DNA of 64,000 bases from positions 1 to 64,000 of the forward strand of contig NZ_JHXY01000006.1 of assembly GCF_000621585.1 (NCBI RefSeq), in the 5' to 3' direction. The DNA comes from [Eubacterium] cellulosolvens LD2006 (GTDB lineage Bacteria; Bacillota; Clostridia; Lachnospirales; Lachnospiraceae). Under the pieces are notes generated by a model that saw nothing but the letters and a program-made list of their open reading frames with translations, made no database searches and had not been told where the DNA came from. Both the position numbers and the translations under genes were made by a program. Below are positions 8,000 through 15,926 of this stretch, one piece after another. The stretch's first letter is position 1, and each line of letters starts with the position of its first letter.

Positions 8000-8089
8000 T
8001 GCTTTATTCTTACATAAGAAATGCTGTATGATAATGACAATCTTGGGACAGTCATCCGTTATACAAGCAGAAAGGTCTGAAAAAAAACA

Positions 8090-8707
8090 ATGGGAAAAGT
8101 AGAACTGAATAAGCAGAATAAGAGATCCTCTCTTCTGCAGCACGCCTATGAACTGTTTGTGGATCGCGGTTTTAATAAGACGACGATCGCCGATATCGCA
8201 AAATGTTCCGGCCTCGCGAAGGGAACCTTCTACCTGTATTTCAAAGACAAATACGATCTCAGGGACGAACTCGTAGCCAGAAAATCCGGACAGCTGATCC
8301 TCGAGGCGCAGGAAGCGCTGAAGAAGCGGCCGGCACCTCTCAACGATTTTGAGGAATATCTGCTCGCGATGATCGACTACATGCTCAACTATCTGCAGCG
8401 CAACAAGATGCTGCTGAAGTTCATCGCGAAGAATCTCTCCTGGGGAATTTTTCAGCACGCCGTCGAGACCCCCTCAGCCATCGAGACCGACAACCTCAGC
8501 GAGATCTACAAAAACTATCTGCTTGCGCTTGAGAATACGCCTTATCAGTGCGCAAACCCGGAGATCCTTCTCTTCACGATCATCGAGCTCACCAGCTCCA
8601 CCGGCTACAGCACGATCCTCTATGAGTCTCCCTGCAGCCTCGAGGAGTATCTGCCTCATCTGCACCAGTCGATTCATCAGATCCTCGAGGGCTACCGAAA
8701 ACCGTAA
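8090..8707 (+). CDS. TetR/AcrR-family transcriptional regulator
   Basis: A 205-residue protein with an N-terminal TetR helix-turn-helix: AYELFVDRGFNKTTIADIAK, then SGLAKGTFYLYFKDKYDL (residues about 20-62). The rest is a helical ligand-binding and dimer domain without similarity I can name. It is divergent from the MMPL transporter operon, with two dyads in the shared region, so it most likely represses that exporter and itself and is released by an unknown ligand. The ribosome site (GAAAGG) is distant and weak. A strong terminator follows. Confidence 0.9.
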   Translation: MGKVELNKQNKRSSLLQHAYELFVDRGFNKTTIADIAKCSGLAKGTFYLYFKDKYDLRDELVARKSGQLILEAQEALKKRPAPLNDFEEYLLAMIDYMLNYLQRNKMLLKFIAKNLSWGIFQHAVETPSAIETDNLSEIYKNYLLALENTPYQCANPEILLFTIIELTSSTGYSTILYESPCSLEEYLPHLHQSIHQILEGYRKP

Positions 8708-8777
8708 ACACGAGGCGTTTGGGGGTATTGAGATTTCCCGGGGCACGTCCTGTAAAACACGTCCAACAACAAAAAGA

Positions 8778-8840
8778 AGCGGCATACAGAAATGTCCGAA
8801 GTTTTCCTTCGACAGCACTTCTGTATGCCGCTCCTTTTTT
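8778..8840. terminator. Bidirectional terminator between tetR-like gene and Nudix gene
   Basis: A 14-bp stem (8778-8791 with 8819-8832, AGCGGCATACAGAA and its complement) with an inner stem, followed by CCTTTTTT on the plus strand and by TTCTTTTTG on the minus strand. It serves the two converging genes. Confidence 0.8.
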
Positions 8841-8866
8841 GTCTGACGAAATCACTTATCAACAAT

Positions 8867-8979
8867 GTCCGCCAGCGGACCTCAACTCCCCCTCACCCCC
8901 CCGGTGAGGGCCGCGGACGAAAGGCGCGCGAGCAGAATCGCATAAACGATCTTCTTATCTGCGAGCTGCGCATCTAAGC
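8867..8979 (+). repeat. Dispersed structured repeat, copy A (lacks last hairpin)
   Basis: Starts GTCCGC-CA-GCGGAC, continues through GCGGACGAAAGGCGCGCGAG, AGCAGAATCG and CTGCGAGCTGCGCAT, and stops before the terminal CATAGG hairpin found in other copies. The stem ATCG-N6-CGAT is kept although its loop differs from other copies. It lies between the terminator above and the 3' end of the Nudix gene. Confidence 0.75.
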
Positions 8980-8993
8980 AGACTTCCGACGTT

Positions 8994-9503
8994 TCACGCC
9001 TTTCCGAAACGGTCTTTCTCCTCGAGAACCTTACCGTCCAGCGCCGTATAAACCAGCGTCCCCTTCCCGTCGTAGACCAGTTTCAGAGAGAAGAAGGGAC
9101 GGTCTTCGTCGAGAAGACGGAAAAAAACTTTGTCCCCCTCCCAGAGGTTCAGCTCGTTGATCCGGCTCTTTTCCACCCACTCGAGTTCGCCCTCGTCACA
9201 GGGAACCGGCTCGCCCTCGAAACCTGTGGCTGTAAACAGATGCATATACTCGGTCACGCCGTCTCCGGAGACAAAGGTGACAATTCCCCGGAACCGGTAA
9301 TCGGTGAGCGTGTAGCCGGTCTCTTCTTTCACTTCCCGAAGCACACATTCCTCCGGCGTCTCATCCTGTTCGAAATGTCCTCCGACGCCGATCCACTTGT
9401 CCTTGTTCACATCTTTTTTTTTCACCGTCCGGTGAAGCATCAGGTACTTTCCGTCTCTCTCGAGATAACAGAGCGTACACAGTTCCGCATTTGTTCTTCT
9501 CAT
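8994..9503 (-). CDS. Nudix hydrolase, MutT/8-oxo-dGTP diphosphatase type
   Basis: A 169-residue protein with a complete Nudix box, GGHFEQDETPEECVL followed by REVKEETGY, which binds the metal and cleaves nucleoside diphosphates linked to another group. The N-terminal CTLCYLERDGKYLMLHR and the WIGVGGHFE context resemble MutT/MTH1-like enzymes that cleanse oxidised nucleotides, but substrate cannot be read from sequence. The ATG at 9503 is preferred, after GGGGGAAAG. A longer reading from a TTG at 9539 is less likely. It lies just downstream of the transglutaminase-like lipoprotein on the same strand. Confidence 0.88.
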   Translation of the reverse strand: MRRTNAELCTLCYLERDGKYLMLHRTVKKKDVNKDKWIGVGGHFEQDETPEECVLREVKEETGYTLTDYRFRGIVTFVSGDGVTEYMHLFTATGFEGEPVPCDEGELEWVEKSRINELNLWEGDKVFFRLLDEDRPFFSLKLVYDGKGTLVYTALDGKVLEEKDRFGKA

Positions 9504-9535
9504 CACTTTCCCCCATCTGTATTTCCGATTCGTTT

Positions 9536-10882
9536 TCAACTGCCCAGTATATAGTCATATGTATAGGTGGTGCCGGTCGCGACCGGAGCGAGATACGAGA
9601 TGTAATCCTGCGAGTCCGATCGGTTGTCTTCCGTATCGCGGATGTGCACCGACGAAGAGAGAAATGTCGCGTAACCGGTCTCCGTATAATAGACAAAACT
9701 GTCATTCGGTGCATAATTCCGGATTTCGTCCGTTGTAAGGTTGTACTGAAAATGACGGATCCTGTCCCAGAAGACCGGATCCGCTGTCGCCTGAGCAATC
9801 ACCGAGCCTCCCTGCGGATTCCGGACGCTGTCCGGATCCCTGTCATCCCAGGTGGGATCCACTTCATACCACTCTCCGTCGTACTGAACCAGATTCCACG
9901 AATGAGGGCGGGCTGTCTCGGCGTTGTCTCCGGCGCGGCCACCCACTCTGATCGCAACGATCCCGGCCTGCTGCAGCAGATACATATAGGCGTAAGTGTA
10001 ACCGTCGCAGACACAGGTGTGTTGCTGGCCTCTGCTGTTTGCAACCATCGCTCCGTAAGCGGAATATCCATAGTCGTAAGTGAAATCTGTATCGAAGCTG
10101 TCGGCCAGCTCGTTGTCATAGGTGAGCATGTCAATCAGCCTGTCATGGATCTGCAGTCCGATCGCCGGCTGGGACTGTGAGAGATCGATTCCCGCCATAA
10201 AGTCCTGCACTGCCTGATTGAACGCCGTCATCTCCGCCTCATAGTTCTCGTATACAGTGCTCAGCTTGAGAACCACATCGTATGTGCCGTCCGAAATCAG
10301 TTTCTTCCGGCAGCTGTACTGAAAATTTCCTCCGTTCTGCCGGAACCAGAAAAGCTCCGGATGATCAAAGATCATGGCCTCATACGCCCGGATCAGTTCA
10401 TTCCTGAAGCCTTCTCCCTCCGGATCCTCTGTGACCGTCACCTGCTTGTGGTACTTCGTCGTCGTAGGATCCTGCACAATGGCAAAAAGCGCGTCATAGA
10501 GTACTCGCTCCTCATCACTGATCTGTCCGTAGTAGTAAAAAGCGGGAGCGTTGTTGATAAAGAGCTGCGACTTCTCCGGCAGATAATCCGTGAAATCCGA
10601 ATTGCTGAACTCCTGTCCGATCGGAATATCGATTCCTTTATTGAAAATGGAGCCGTTCTCTGCTTCTTCTGTGTTTTTCTCACTTTTCCCGGAAACAGAA
10701 CCTGTTTCCAGAGACTCGTTCAGATTGAAAAATCGTCCGAACTGTTTCTTTATTTCTTCGGTTTGGACGCTGCATCCCGTCAGGGACGCGGCCGTTAATG
10801 CCAGAACCAGCGCGAATACGAGGGCTTTTTTTGCGCCCCGCCCCTTCTTCCGGTTCCGGATCCATGAATATGCTTTTTTCAC
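9536..10882 (-). CDS. Lipoprotein with transglutaminase-like domain
   Basis: A 448-residue exported lipoprotein. After a basic N-terminus comes a hydrophobic signal ending in LTGC, a lipobox with the lipidated cysteine at about residue 37. The C-terminal half holds a transglutaminase-like core: HTCVCDGYTYAYMYLL with the nucleophile cysteine, then ARPHSWNLV with the histidine and VDPTWDD with the aspartate, in the canonical order. Such proteins act at the cell surface as peptidases or in peptide cross-link handling; the substrate is unknown. The middle region (residues 80-260) is not recognised. Divergent from deoD. Confidence 0.85.
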   Translation of the reverse strand: MKKAYSWIRNRKKGRGAKKALVFALVLALTAASLTGCSVQTEEIKKQFGRFFNLNESLETGSVSGKSEKNTEEAENGSIFNKGIDIPIGQEFSNSDFTDYLPEKSQLFINNAPAFYYYGQISDEERVLYDALFAIVQDPTTTKYHKQVTVTEDPEGEGFRNELIRAYEAMIFDHPELFWFRQNGGNFQYSCRKKLISDGTYDVVLKLSTVYENYEAEMTAFNQAVQDFMAGIDLSQSQPAIGLQIHDRLIDMLTYDNELADSFDTDFTYDYGYSAYGAMVANSRGQQHTCVCDGYTYAYMYLLQQAGIVAIRVGGRAGDNAETARPHSWNLVQYDGEWYEVDPTWDDRDPDSVRNPQGGSVIAQATADPVFWDRIRHFQYNLTTDEIRNYAPNDSFVYYTETGYATFLSSSVHIRDTEDNRSDSQDYISYLAPVATGTTYTYDYILGS

Positions 10883-10968
10883 CTAAATGATCCTTCCGTA
10901 ATCCAATGATTCTGTGCCATAAAAAGTCCATCGCTCCTTCGCGATTCCCGGTACAAAACACTCCTCTG

Positions 10969-10974
10969 ATTATA
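10969..10974 (-). promoter_or_regulatory. Candidate -10 of the lipoprotein gene
   Basis: A perfect TATAAT on the minus strand about 90 bases before the lipoprotein start. The best -35 (TTGCGC) is 19 bases away, so the promoter is only tentative. Confidence 0.35.
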
Positions 10975-11001
10975 ACACGCGCGCGCAATCCCCGCGCAAT
11001 A

Positions 11002-11031
11002 TTGAACAGCCGCTTCCTGTTATGGTAGAAT
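11002..11031 (+). promoter_or_regulatory. Promoter of deoD
   Basis: TTGAAC (11002-11007), an 18-base spacer ending in TGG, and TAGAAT (11026-11031): an extended -10 promoter about 90 bases before the start codon. Confidence 0.6.
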
Positions 11032-11117
11032 ATTCAGCATAGATGCCGGCGGACACATCCTTTTTTCGGGAACGCATCCCGACCAGCTGTACGCCGGACT
11101 GAAAGGAGAAAATAATT

Positions 11118-11888
11118 ATGGGTACACCTTCACCATCCGCATGTATGGAAATCAAAGACGGAACACACGTAGCAAAAGTGGTTCTTATGCCGGGCGATCC
11201 GCTCCGGGCAAAATATGTAGCAGAGAATTATCTCGAGAATCCTGTCCTCTTCAACGACGTCCGGGGAATGCTCGGATACACCGGTCTTTATGAGGGCGAG
11301 GAAGTCTCTGTCATGGGAAGCGGAATGGGCATTCCGTCCATGGGACTCTACGCCAAGGAGCTCTTCTCTTTCTTCGGCGTGGAGGCGATCATCCGCATCG
11401 GCTCTGCCGGAGGCGTCGGCGATGACGTGAATGTCCGCGACGTTGTGGTTGCCATGAGTGCATCCACGAACTCCGCCTATCCGTCCCGCTTCGGACTTCC
11501 GGGAACCATCGCCCCGACCGCGGACTGGGGACTGCTCCGCGACGCCGTGAATATCGCCGACGAGATGGATGTTAGAACTTCCGTGGGAAGTGTCTATTCC
11601 TCCGACTTCTTCTACTACCCGGATCCGGATGTAGCCCGGAAGGAAAAAGACGCCGGTCTTCTCGCGGTAGAAATGGAGACCGCCGGTCTCTACACGATGG
11701 CGATGTACGCGCACAAGAAGGCTCTCGGCCTCTTCACCATCTCCGATCATCTCTTCAAACCGGAACACCTGACCGCGGAGGAAATCCGCACATCGTTCCA
11801 CGAGATGATGGAGATCGCGCTGAAGACCGCTGCCAAATTCGCACGTGAACACAAATCTGTTTCCTTGCGGAAGAGGGTGCAGAGATAA
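11118..11888 (+). CDS. deoD: Purine nucleoside phosphorylase, DeoD type, with altered C-terminus
   Basis: A 256-residue hexameric-type purine nucleoside phosphorylase, which splits purine nucleosides with phosphate to base and ribose 1-phosphate in purine salvage. Hallmarks are VLMPGDPLRAKYVAENYL (phosphate site), IRIGSAGGVG, and LAVEMETAGLY followed by TISDHLF, where the purine and ribose are held. AAGGAG precedes the ATG. The last ten residues (SVSLRKRVQR) are foreign: 37 bases from the end of the gene are repeated 73 bases further on, and the second copy ends ..HK-stop, the likely ancestral C-terminus. The active-site residues are untouched, so the enzyme is probably functional. Adenine deaminase at 19.5 kb acts in the same salvage pathway. 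Confidence 0.93.
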   Translation: MGTPSPSACMEIKDGTHVAKVVLMPGDPLRAKYVAENYLENPVLFNDVRGMLGYTGLYEGEEVSVMGSGMGIPSMGLYAKELFSFFGVEAIIRIGSAGGVGDDVNVRDVVVAMSASTNSAYPSRFGLPGTIAPTADWGLLRDAVNIADEMDVRTSVGSVYSSDFFYYPDPDVARKEKDAGLLAVEMETAGLYTMAMYAHKKALGLFTISDHLFKPEHLTAEEIRTSFHEMMEIALKTAAKFAREHKSVSLRKRVQR

Positions 11889-11929
11889 GAGTCTGAAGAC
11901 CGCTGCCAAATTCGCACGTGAACACAAAT
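11820..11929 (+). repeat. 37-bp direct repeat at the 3' end of deoD
   Basis: Bases 11820-11856 and 11893-11929 are identical (CTGAAGACCGCTGCCAAATT and 17 more), separated by 36 unrelated bases. The first copy is read in frame inside deoD. The second lies beyond the new stop and carries the probable old stop (AAATGA). Confidence 0.95.
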
Positions 11930-11996
11930 GATATCGTCGTTTTTCCGTTTTCCTAATAGGAATCCGGGTTAAAAAAAACGTCTCATACACAGAATT

Positions 11997-12043
11997 CCCC
12001 TCGGAATACCGGTTGCTTCACCGGTATTCTGAGGGGATTTTTT
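11997..12043 (+). terminator. Terminator after deoD
   Basis: A 16-bp stem with one G-T pair or mismatch (11997-12012 with 12021-12036), CCCCTCGGAATACCGG against its complement, followed by ATTTTTTC. Confidence 0.85.
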
Positions 12044-12112
12044 CTTTCTACAGGTAATTCTCCCAAAATCTCCAGGACACCAAACGTTCTGCTGCCCCGG
12101 GTTTTCCCTGCA

Positions 12113-13330
12113 TCAGGCGATCTCGATCCCGCTCTTCAGAATTTCCAGACACATTCTTCCGTTGTGATACGGACATTTCCACTCGCGAACCATCGGCTTG
12201 TGGCAGGGTGTTCCGTCTTCTTTGAGCATCTCGAACCACTCGGAGCCTTCTCTTTTGTCCACCTGTTTGTCCAGTATGAACGCAAGGATTTCATGCGCGG
12301 CCTTCCGGTATTCTTCTTTTCCTTCGCGCTCGAAGGCTTTCAGGAAGCCAAGAACTGACTCAGCCTCGACCCACCAGATTCTGTCAGTGTTGACCTCTCC
12401 GTCTTCGCACTCGTTGGCGATGGAGTGTCCGTCGAAGGCCTCTTTGTATACTTTCTCCACCAGATCGCTGCTGATGGGATGAAGACTTTCTGTTATCTCT
12501 TCATCGTCGAGGATTCCTGCCGCCCACTCCAGCAACCAGGACGCCTCTATGTCGTGTCCGTAGGATGTCAAATCGATAAGACTCTCATACTCTTTGTCGA
12601 AGAACACATCCAGTCTGTGTCTATCGCTATTGTAAAACTTGTCTCTCATCAGCTCCAGGGCTGCGGCAAGTTTGTTCTCTACCACATTCAAGAACAACTC
12701 GTCCCGAACGTCTCCCTTGACCGGGTCTGCGGCTTTTTTCCGCAGGGCATGTACAAGCGCGCTGTAGGCCTCGATGATATGGAGCAGAGTATTCATCGTT
12801 CGCTCCGCCATCACGCCGTTCTCCGAAAGCTTGTCGTTGTCCGCCGGACGGAAGTCTCTGGTGAAGGCTTCCAGGTATCCCTTGGTGTCGCGCATGGTGT
12901 CTTCGATCTTCTCGTAGATGATCTCCGCTATGGCGATGGCCTCGATGCTTCCGGTTGCCTCATAGTATGCGGAGAGGGCATAGATGGCGAAGGCCTGATT
13001 GTAGGTGTGCTTCGTCGTGTCCGCCGGCTTGCCGTTGTATCTCACCGACCAGAAGATGCCTCCGCACATCGGATCAAAACAGTAGGTTTTCAAAAACTCG
13101 AAGGCATGTTTTGCGTTATCCAGCAGTTTTTCGTCCTGCAGATACATGTAGGCGGTGGAATAGAACCAGAGGATTCTGCTGTTGAGAATGCAGCCCTTGT
13201 CCGCGTGGTCGTCGATGTGCAGATCCTCGCTCATATATCCGTAAAAGCCTCCGTTCTCATCGTCGCGCATGGCGTTCCAGAACGGAAGAATTTTCTCTGT
13301 CAGCTGTTTGTATACTACTTCGTTTTTCAT
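12113..13330 (-). CDS. Cellobiose 2-epimerase (AGE family)
   Basis: A 405-residue (alpha/alpha)6-barrel epimerase closely resembling cellobiose 2-epimerases, which convert cellobiose to 4-O-glucosyl-mannose in beta-mannan breakdown. Matching segments are ILPFWNAMRDDENGGFYGY, ADKGCILNSRILWFYSTAYM, DTTKHTYNQAFAIYALSAYY, SYGHDIEASWLL, RIWWVEAESVLGF and the terminal WKCPYHNGRMCLE; they include the conserved catalytic histidines and the Trp/Arg substrate residues. An N-acylglucosamine epimerase is the alternative but the C-terminal motif favours cellobiose. The start overlaps the stop of the upstream DUF2974 gene (ATGA), so the two are coupled. AAGGA precedes the ATG. Confidence 0.88.
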   Translation of the reverse strand: MKNEVVYKQLTEKILPFWNAMRDDENGGFYGYMSEDLHIDDHADKGCILNSRILWFYSTAYMYLQDEKLLDNAKHAFEFLKTYCFDPMCGGIFWSVRYNGKPADTTKHTYNQAFAIYALSAYYEATGSIEAIAIAEIIYEKIEDTMRDTKGYLEAFTRDFRPADNDKLSENGVMAERTMNTLLHIIEAYSALVHALRKKAADPVKGDVRDELFLNVVENKLAAALELMRDKFYNSDRHRLDVFFDKEYESLIDLTSYGHDIEASWLLEWAAGILDDEEITESLHPISSDLVEKVYKEAFDGHSIANECEDGEVNTDRIWWVEAESVLGFLKAFEREGKEEYRKAAHEILAFILDKQVDKREGSEWFEMLKEDGTPCHKPMVREWKCPYHNGRMCLEILKSGIEIA

Positions 13331-14511
13331 GCTTGTGTTTCCTTCTTTACTTGATCTGTATTTCTTTTCGGTATTGCCCGCACCTTGTCCAGGAGCCTTC
13401 CGGTCTCTGTCTGGAAGTGGGTCTTCAGAATATCCGTGCCGCAGCTTCCCAGATCCCGGATGATCTGCAAAAACGGATCCCGCGTCTCGGCCGGCATGCG
13501 CTTCAGCGCGGAAACGATCATGGAGACCGTCTGGCTCCGGCTTTTTCCGAGATCGCCGAGGGTCTGGGCTCCGGTTGCCCCCAAAAGATCAAACAATGTC
13601 TCCACGAAGAGTTTCCTCTCCTCCGGACTTTCCGATTCGATCCAGGCATTTATGATCTGCTCGAAGAGTTCGCTGGCTTTTTCCCTTTTCTCCGCCTCAA
13701 TGAAATGATTGCCGAGAACCTGCCAGCTGAACTCGTCGTGCTGCATGATGCCGTCCTGATCACTGCTGATCAGCTTCGGCTCAACTTCTCCTGCCAGGAG
13801 AACTCCGACGATGGAATAGGCGGGCGTGTACTTCCGGATCCGTCCGGCGATCTGGCGGTAGCCGTCCACACCGTCCACGACGCTCCCCAGTCCCGGTCCG
13901 TCATTGGAATAGATGGTTTCAATCCGGTCCCGGATCTCCTGGTTGCAAAAGGCCGAGGCATAGATGGCAAAATTGCCACCCTTGGAGTGTCCGCCCACGA
14001 TCAGCCTTCCGCATTTGCCCTCCTGAACGCTGTTCAGATAATTGACGGCGTCCAGCTGTCCCTCGGTCGCCTCCATATAGCTGAAACTGAAATCTTCCCT
14101 CCAGCCGGTCAGCGTGTCGTCCGTTCCGCGAAAGGCCACATAAGTACTTCCGTTGCCCGGATAGATGGTCAGCGCGGCCATCTGTTCACTGTGGGAGGGA
14201 TCCACATAGTTCACATACCGCTCAACACGGAGTCTGCGATAGCGGCGGCAGGAGGCCATTTTTTCCATGAGAAACGGAGCATCCCGGTAGAAGGTTGTCC
14301 TTGCCTTCACCTCCTCATGGGTGTGGATTTTCCAGTACTCCTCATTCAGATGGCGGATCCCGTAGACGAGCTGCTGCCCGGGCTCGGTCATGATCCCCTC
14401 GAAATCCACATAGGCCAATGTAGACATGATCAGGTTATCCACCTCGTTAAACGGATCGACGGAATAGGTGAGATCCCCCCGCCAGTCCAGGTAATCCATG
14501 ATATTTCCCAT
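13327..14511 (-). CDS. DUF2974 family alpha/beta-hydrolase-like protein
   Basis: A 394-residue cytoplasmic protein with the DUF2974 (Mbeg1-like) layout: an N-terminal MDYLDWRGDLTYS, then VAFRGTDDTLTGWREDF, and the nucleophile elbow VGGHSKGGNFAIYAS (GxSxG with Ser in GHSKGG). YSNDGPGLG follows, as in lipase-like members. The C-terminal 120 residues are helical. The fold predicts a serine hydrolase of unknown substrate. No signal peptide is seen. It lies 37 bases after glutamate racemase and overlaps the epimerase by 4 bases, giving a three-gene unit. Confidence 0.82.
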   Translation of the reverse strand: MGNIMDYLDWRGDLTYSVDPFNEVDNLIMSTLAYVDFEGIMTEPGQQLVYGIRHLNEEYWKIHTHEEVKARTTFYRDAPFLMEKMASCRRYRRLRVERYVNYVDPSHSEQMAALTIYPGNGSTYVAFRGTDDTLTGWREDFSFSYMEATEGQLDAVNYLNSVQEGKCGRLIVGGHSKGGNFAIYASAFCNQEIRDRIETIYSNDGPGLGSVVDGVDGYRQIAGRIRKYTPAYSIVGVLLAGEVEPKLISSDQDGIMQHDEFSWQVLGNHFIEAEKREKASELFEQIINAWIESESPEERKLFVETLFDLLGATGAQTLGDLGKSRSQTVSMIVSALKRMPAETRDPFLQIIRDLGSCGTDILKTHFQTETGRLLDKVRAIPKRNTDQVKKETQA

Positions 14512-14548
14512 AGCGCCTCCCGGATCCGGTACCGGATCCTATCGTCTG

Positions 14549-15400
14549 TCAGATTTCCATCGCAAACATCTCCCGGTAGAGCTCCTCACTTTCAGTCCCC
14601 GGGAGACTGGACAGAAGCACGATCTTTCCACTGCCTCCGTCTGCTCTGTCCTCCGTCCCCAAGCGGTCTTCCGCCGCCGGCATTCCGAGGCCAGTCCTCT
14701 TCTTCAACAGTCCGTGTCTCTCCAGCTGCCGGTGAAGTTCGTGGGCGGTTCCCTCTCCGCCGTCAAACATGGGAATGTCCCCCATGACCGAGCGAATCTG
14801 TTTCTTCACAAAGGGATAGTGCGTACAGCCGAGAACGATACCGTCGACCTTTCCTCTGTAGGGGCCGAGCAGTTCTTCGAGGAGTTCATGCAGATCTTCC
14901 CCGTCAAGATTTCCCTGCTCGACTCTGGAGGCCAGTCCCGCGCACATGACGGGAATAAACTCCGCCTCCCCCTCCAGCCGGTGGGAGAGATCCTCGTACT
15001 TCTCCAGCTTCAGGGTCGCCGGCGTGGCCATGACCAGAATCCGCCCGTGCCGCTTCCACCGGGCCGCCGGTTTGAGCGCGGGCTCGATCCCGATAATCGG
15101 CATCCGCGACTGATACTTCCCGCGGATTTCTTTCACGGCTGCGCTCGTCGCCGTATTGCACGCAATCACAATCGTTTTTACTCCGTCGGCAACCATCCGG
15201 TCCGCGATGTCCATGGACAACCTGCGGATCTCCCCGATGTCCTTCTCCCCGTATGGAGCGTTGGCCGAATCACCAAAATACAGAAAATCCTCCCCGGGAA
15301 GCTCTTTTGCGAGCTCCTTCAGGACGCTGAGTCCGCCGACACCGGAATCAAAAACACCGATATAATCCTTATATTTTCCTGTTTCTGTCTCTGTCAACAT
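14549..15400 (-). CDS. murI: Glutamate racemase
   Basis: A 283-residue racemase making D-glutamate for peptidoglycan. Both catalytic cysteines are in their motifs: IACNTATSAAV (C81) and LGCTHYPFV (C192), together with GVFDSGVGGLSVL and YFGDSANAPYG at the N-terminus. The tail after about residue 245 is low in conservation and slightly long for the family. It is the first gene of a unit with the DUF2974 protein and cellobiose 2-epimerase; the functional link to those is not obvious. Confidence 0.95.
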   Translation of the reverse strand: MLTETETGKYKDYIGVFDSGVGGLSVLKELAKELPGEDFLYFGDSANAPYGEKDIGEIRRLSMDIADRMVADGVKTIVIACNTATSAAVKEIRGKYQSRMPIIGIEPALKPAARWKRHGRILVMATPATLKLEKYEDLSHRLEGEAEFIPVMCAGLASRVEQGNLDGEDLHELLEELLGPYRGKVDGIVLGCTHYPFVKKQIRSVMGDIPMFDGGEGTAHELHRQLERHGLLKKRTGLGMPAAEDRLGTEDRADGGSGKIVLLSSLPGTESEELYREMFAMEI

Positions 15401-15538
15401 TTCTCACATTTTCCGGAACACGAAACTGTGTTTCTTTTTCTCGATTTTTGCGCAGCCGGTCCGCGGCAAACCGTCACGAAAACGTCACGCAAATATGATT
15501 ATCATATTAGCAGAAATGCACAATGGATTCAACTAAGT

Positions 15539-15708
15539 ACAAAGTCCGCAAGCGGACTTCGGCTCCCCCATCCCCCTCAATCCTGAGGGGAGCGCAGCGG
15601 ACGAAAGGCGCGCGAGCAGAATCGCGTATGCGATCTTCTTATCTGCGAGCTGCGCATGTAAGCGGAGCGTTTTGTCTCATAGGGAATGCGGAGCAATTTC
15701 CTATGAGA
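15539..15708 (+). repeat. Dispersed structured repeat, copy B
   Basis: Full-length copy: ACAAAGTCCGCAAGCGGACT, a CCTCAATCCTGAGGGG hairpin, GCGGACGAAAGGCGCGCGAG, ATCGC-N-GCGAT stem, CTGCGAGCTGCGCAT, GCGGAGCGTTTTGTCT, and the last hairpin CTCATAGGGAAT against ATTTCCTATGAG. It is head-to-tail with copy C. Confidence 0.85.
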
Positions 15709-15885
15709 GTACAAAGTCCGCAAGCGGACCTCGACTCCCCATACCTTCACTCCTCCCGGTGAGCGCACGCGGACGAAAAGCGCGCGAGCAGAATCGCGTC
15801 AGCGATCTTCTCATCTGCGAGCTGCGCATGTAAGCGGAGCGTTGTGTCTCATAGGGAATGCGGAGCAATTTCCTATGAGACACAA
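15709..15885 (+). repeat. Dispersed structured repeat, copy C
   Basis: Full-length copy in direct tandem with copy B, differing at scattered bases and in its loops while keeping every stem. It ends CCTATGAGACACAAC just before the terminator-side of the NSS gene. Apparent small reading frames here (containing SRAFRP or GRKAREQNR) recur only because the repeat recurs and lack start signals. Confidence 0.85.
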
Positions 15886-15926
15886 CAGAAGACCGCCGAA
15901 GCGGTCTCCCAAAAAAACATATCCAA

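Noticed and set aside
8994-9539. Longer Nudix start at TTG 9539
   Set aside because: It overlaps the stop of the upstream gene but has no suitable ribosome site, whereas ATG 9503 does.
15523-15883. Small reading frames repeated in several places (containing SRAFRP or AREQNR)
   Set aside because: They recur only because the dispersed DNA repeat recurs, lack ribosome sites and are broken differently in each copy.
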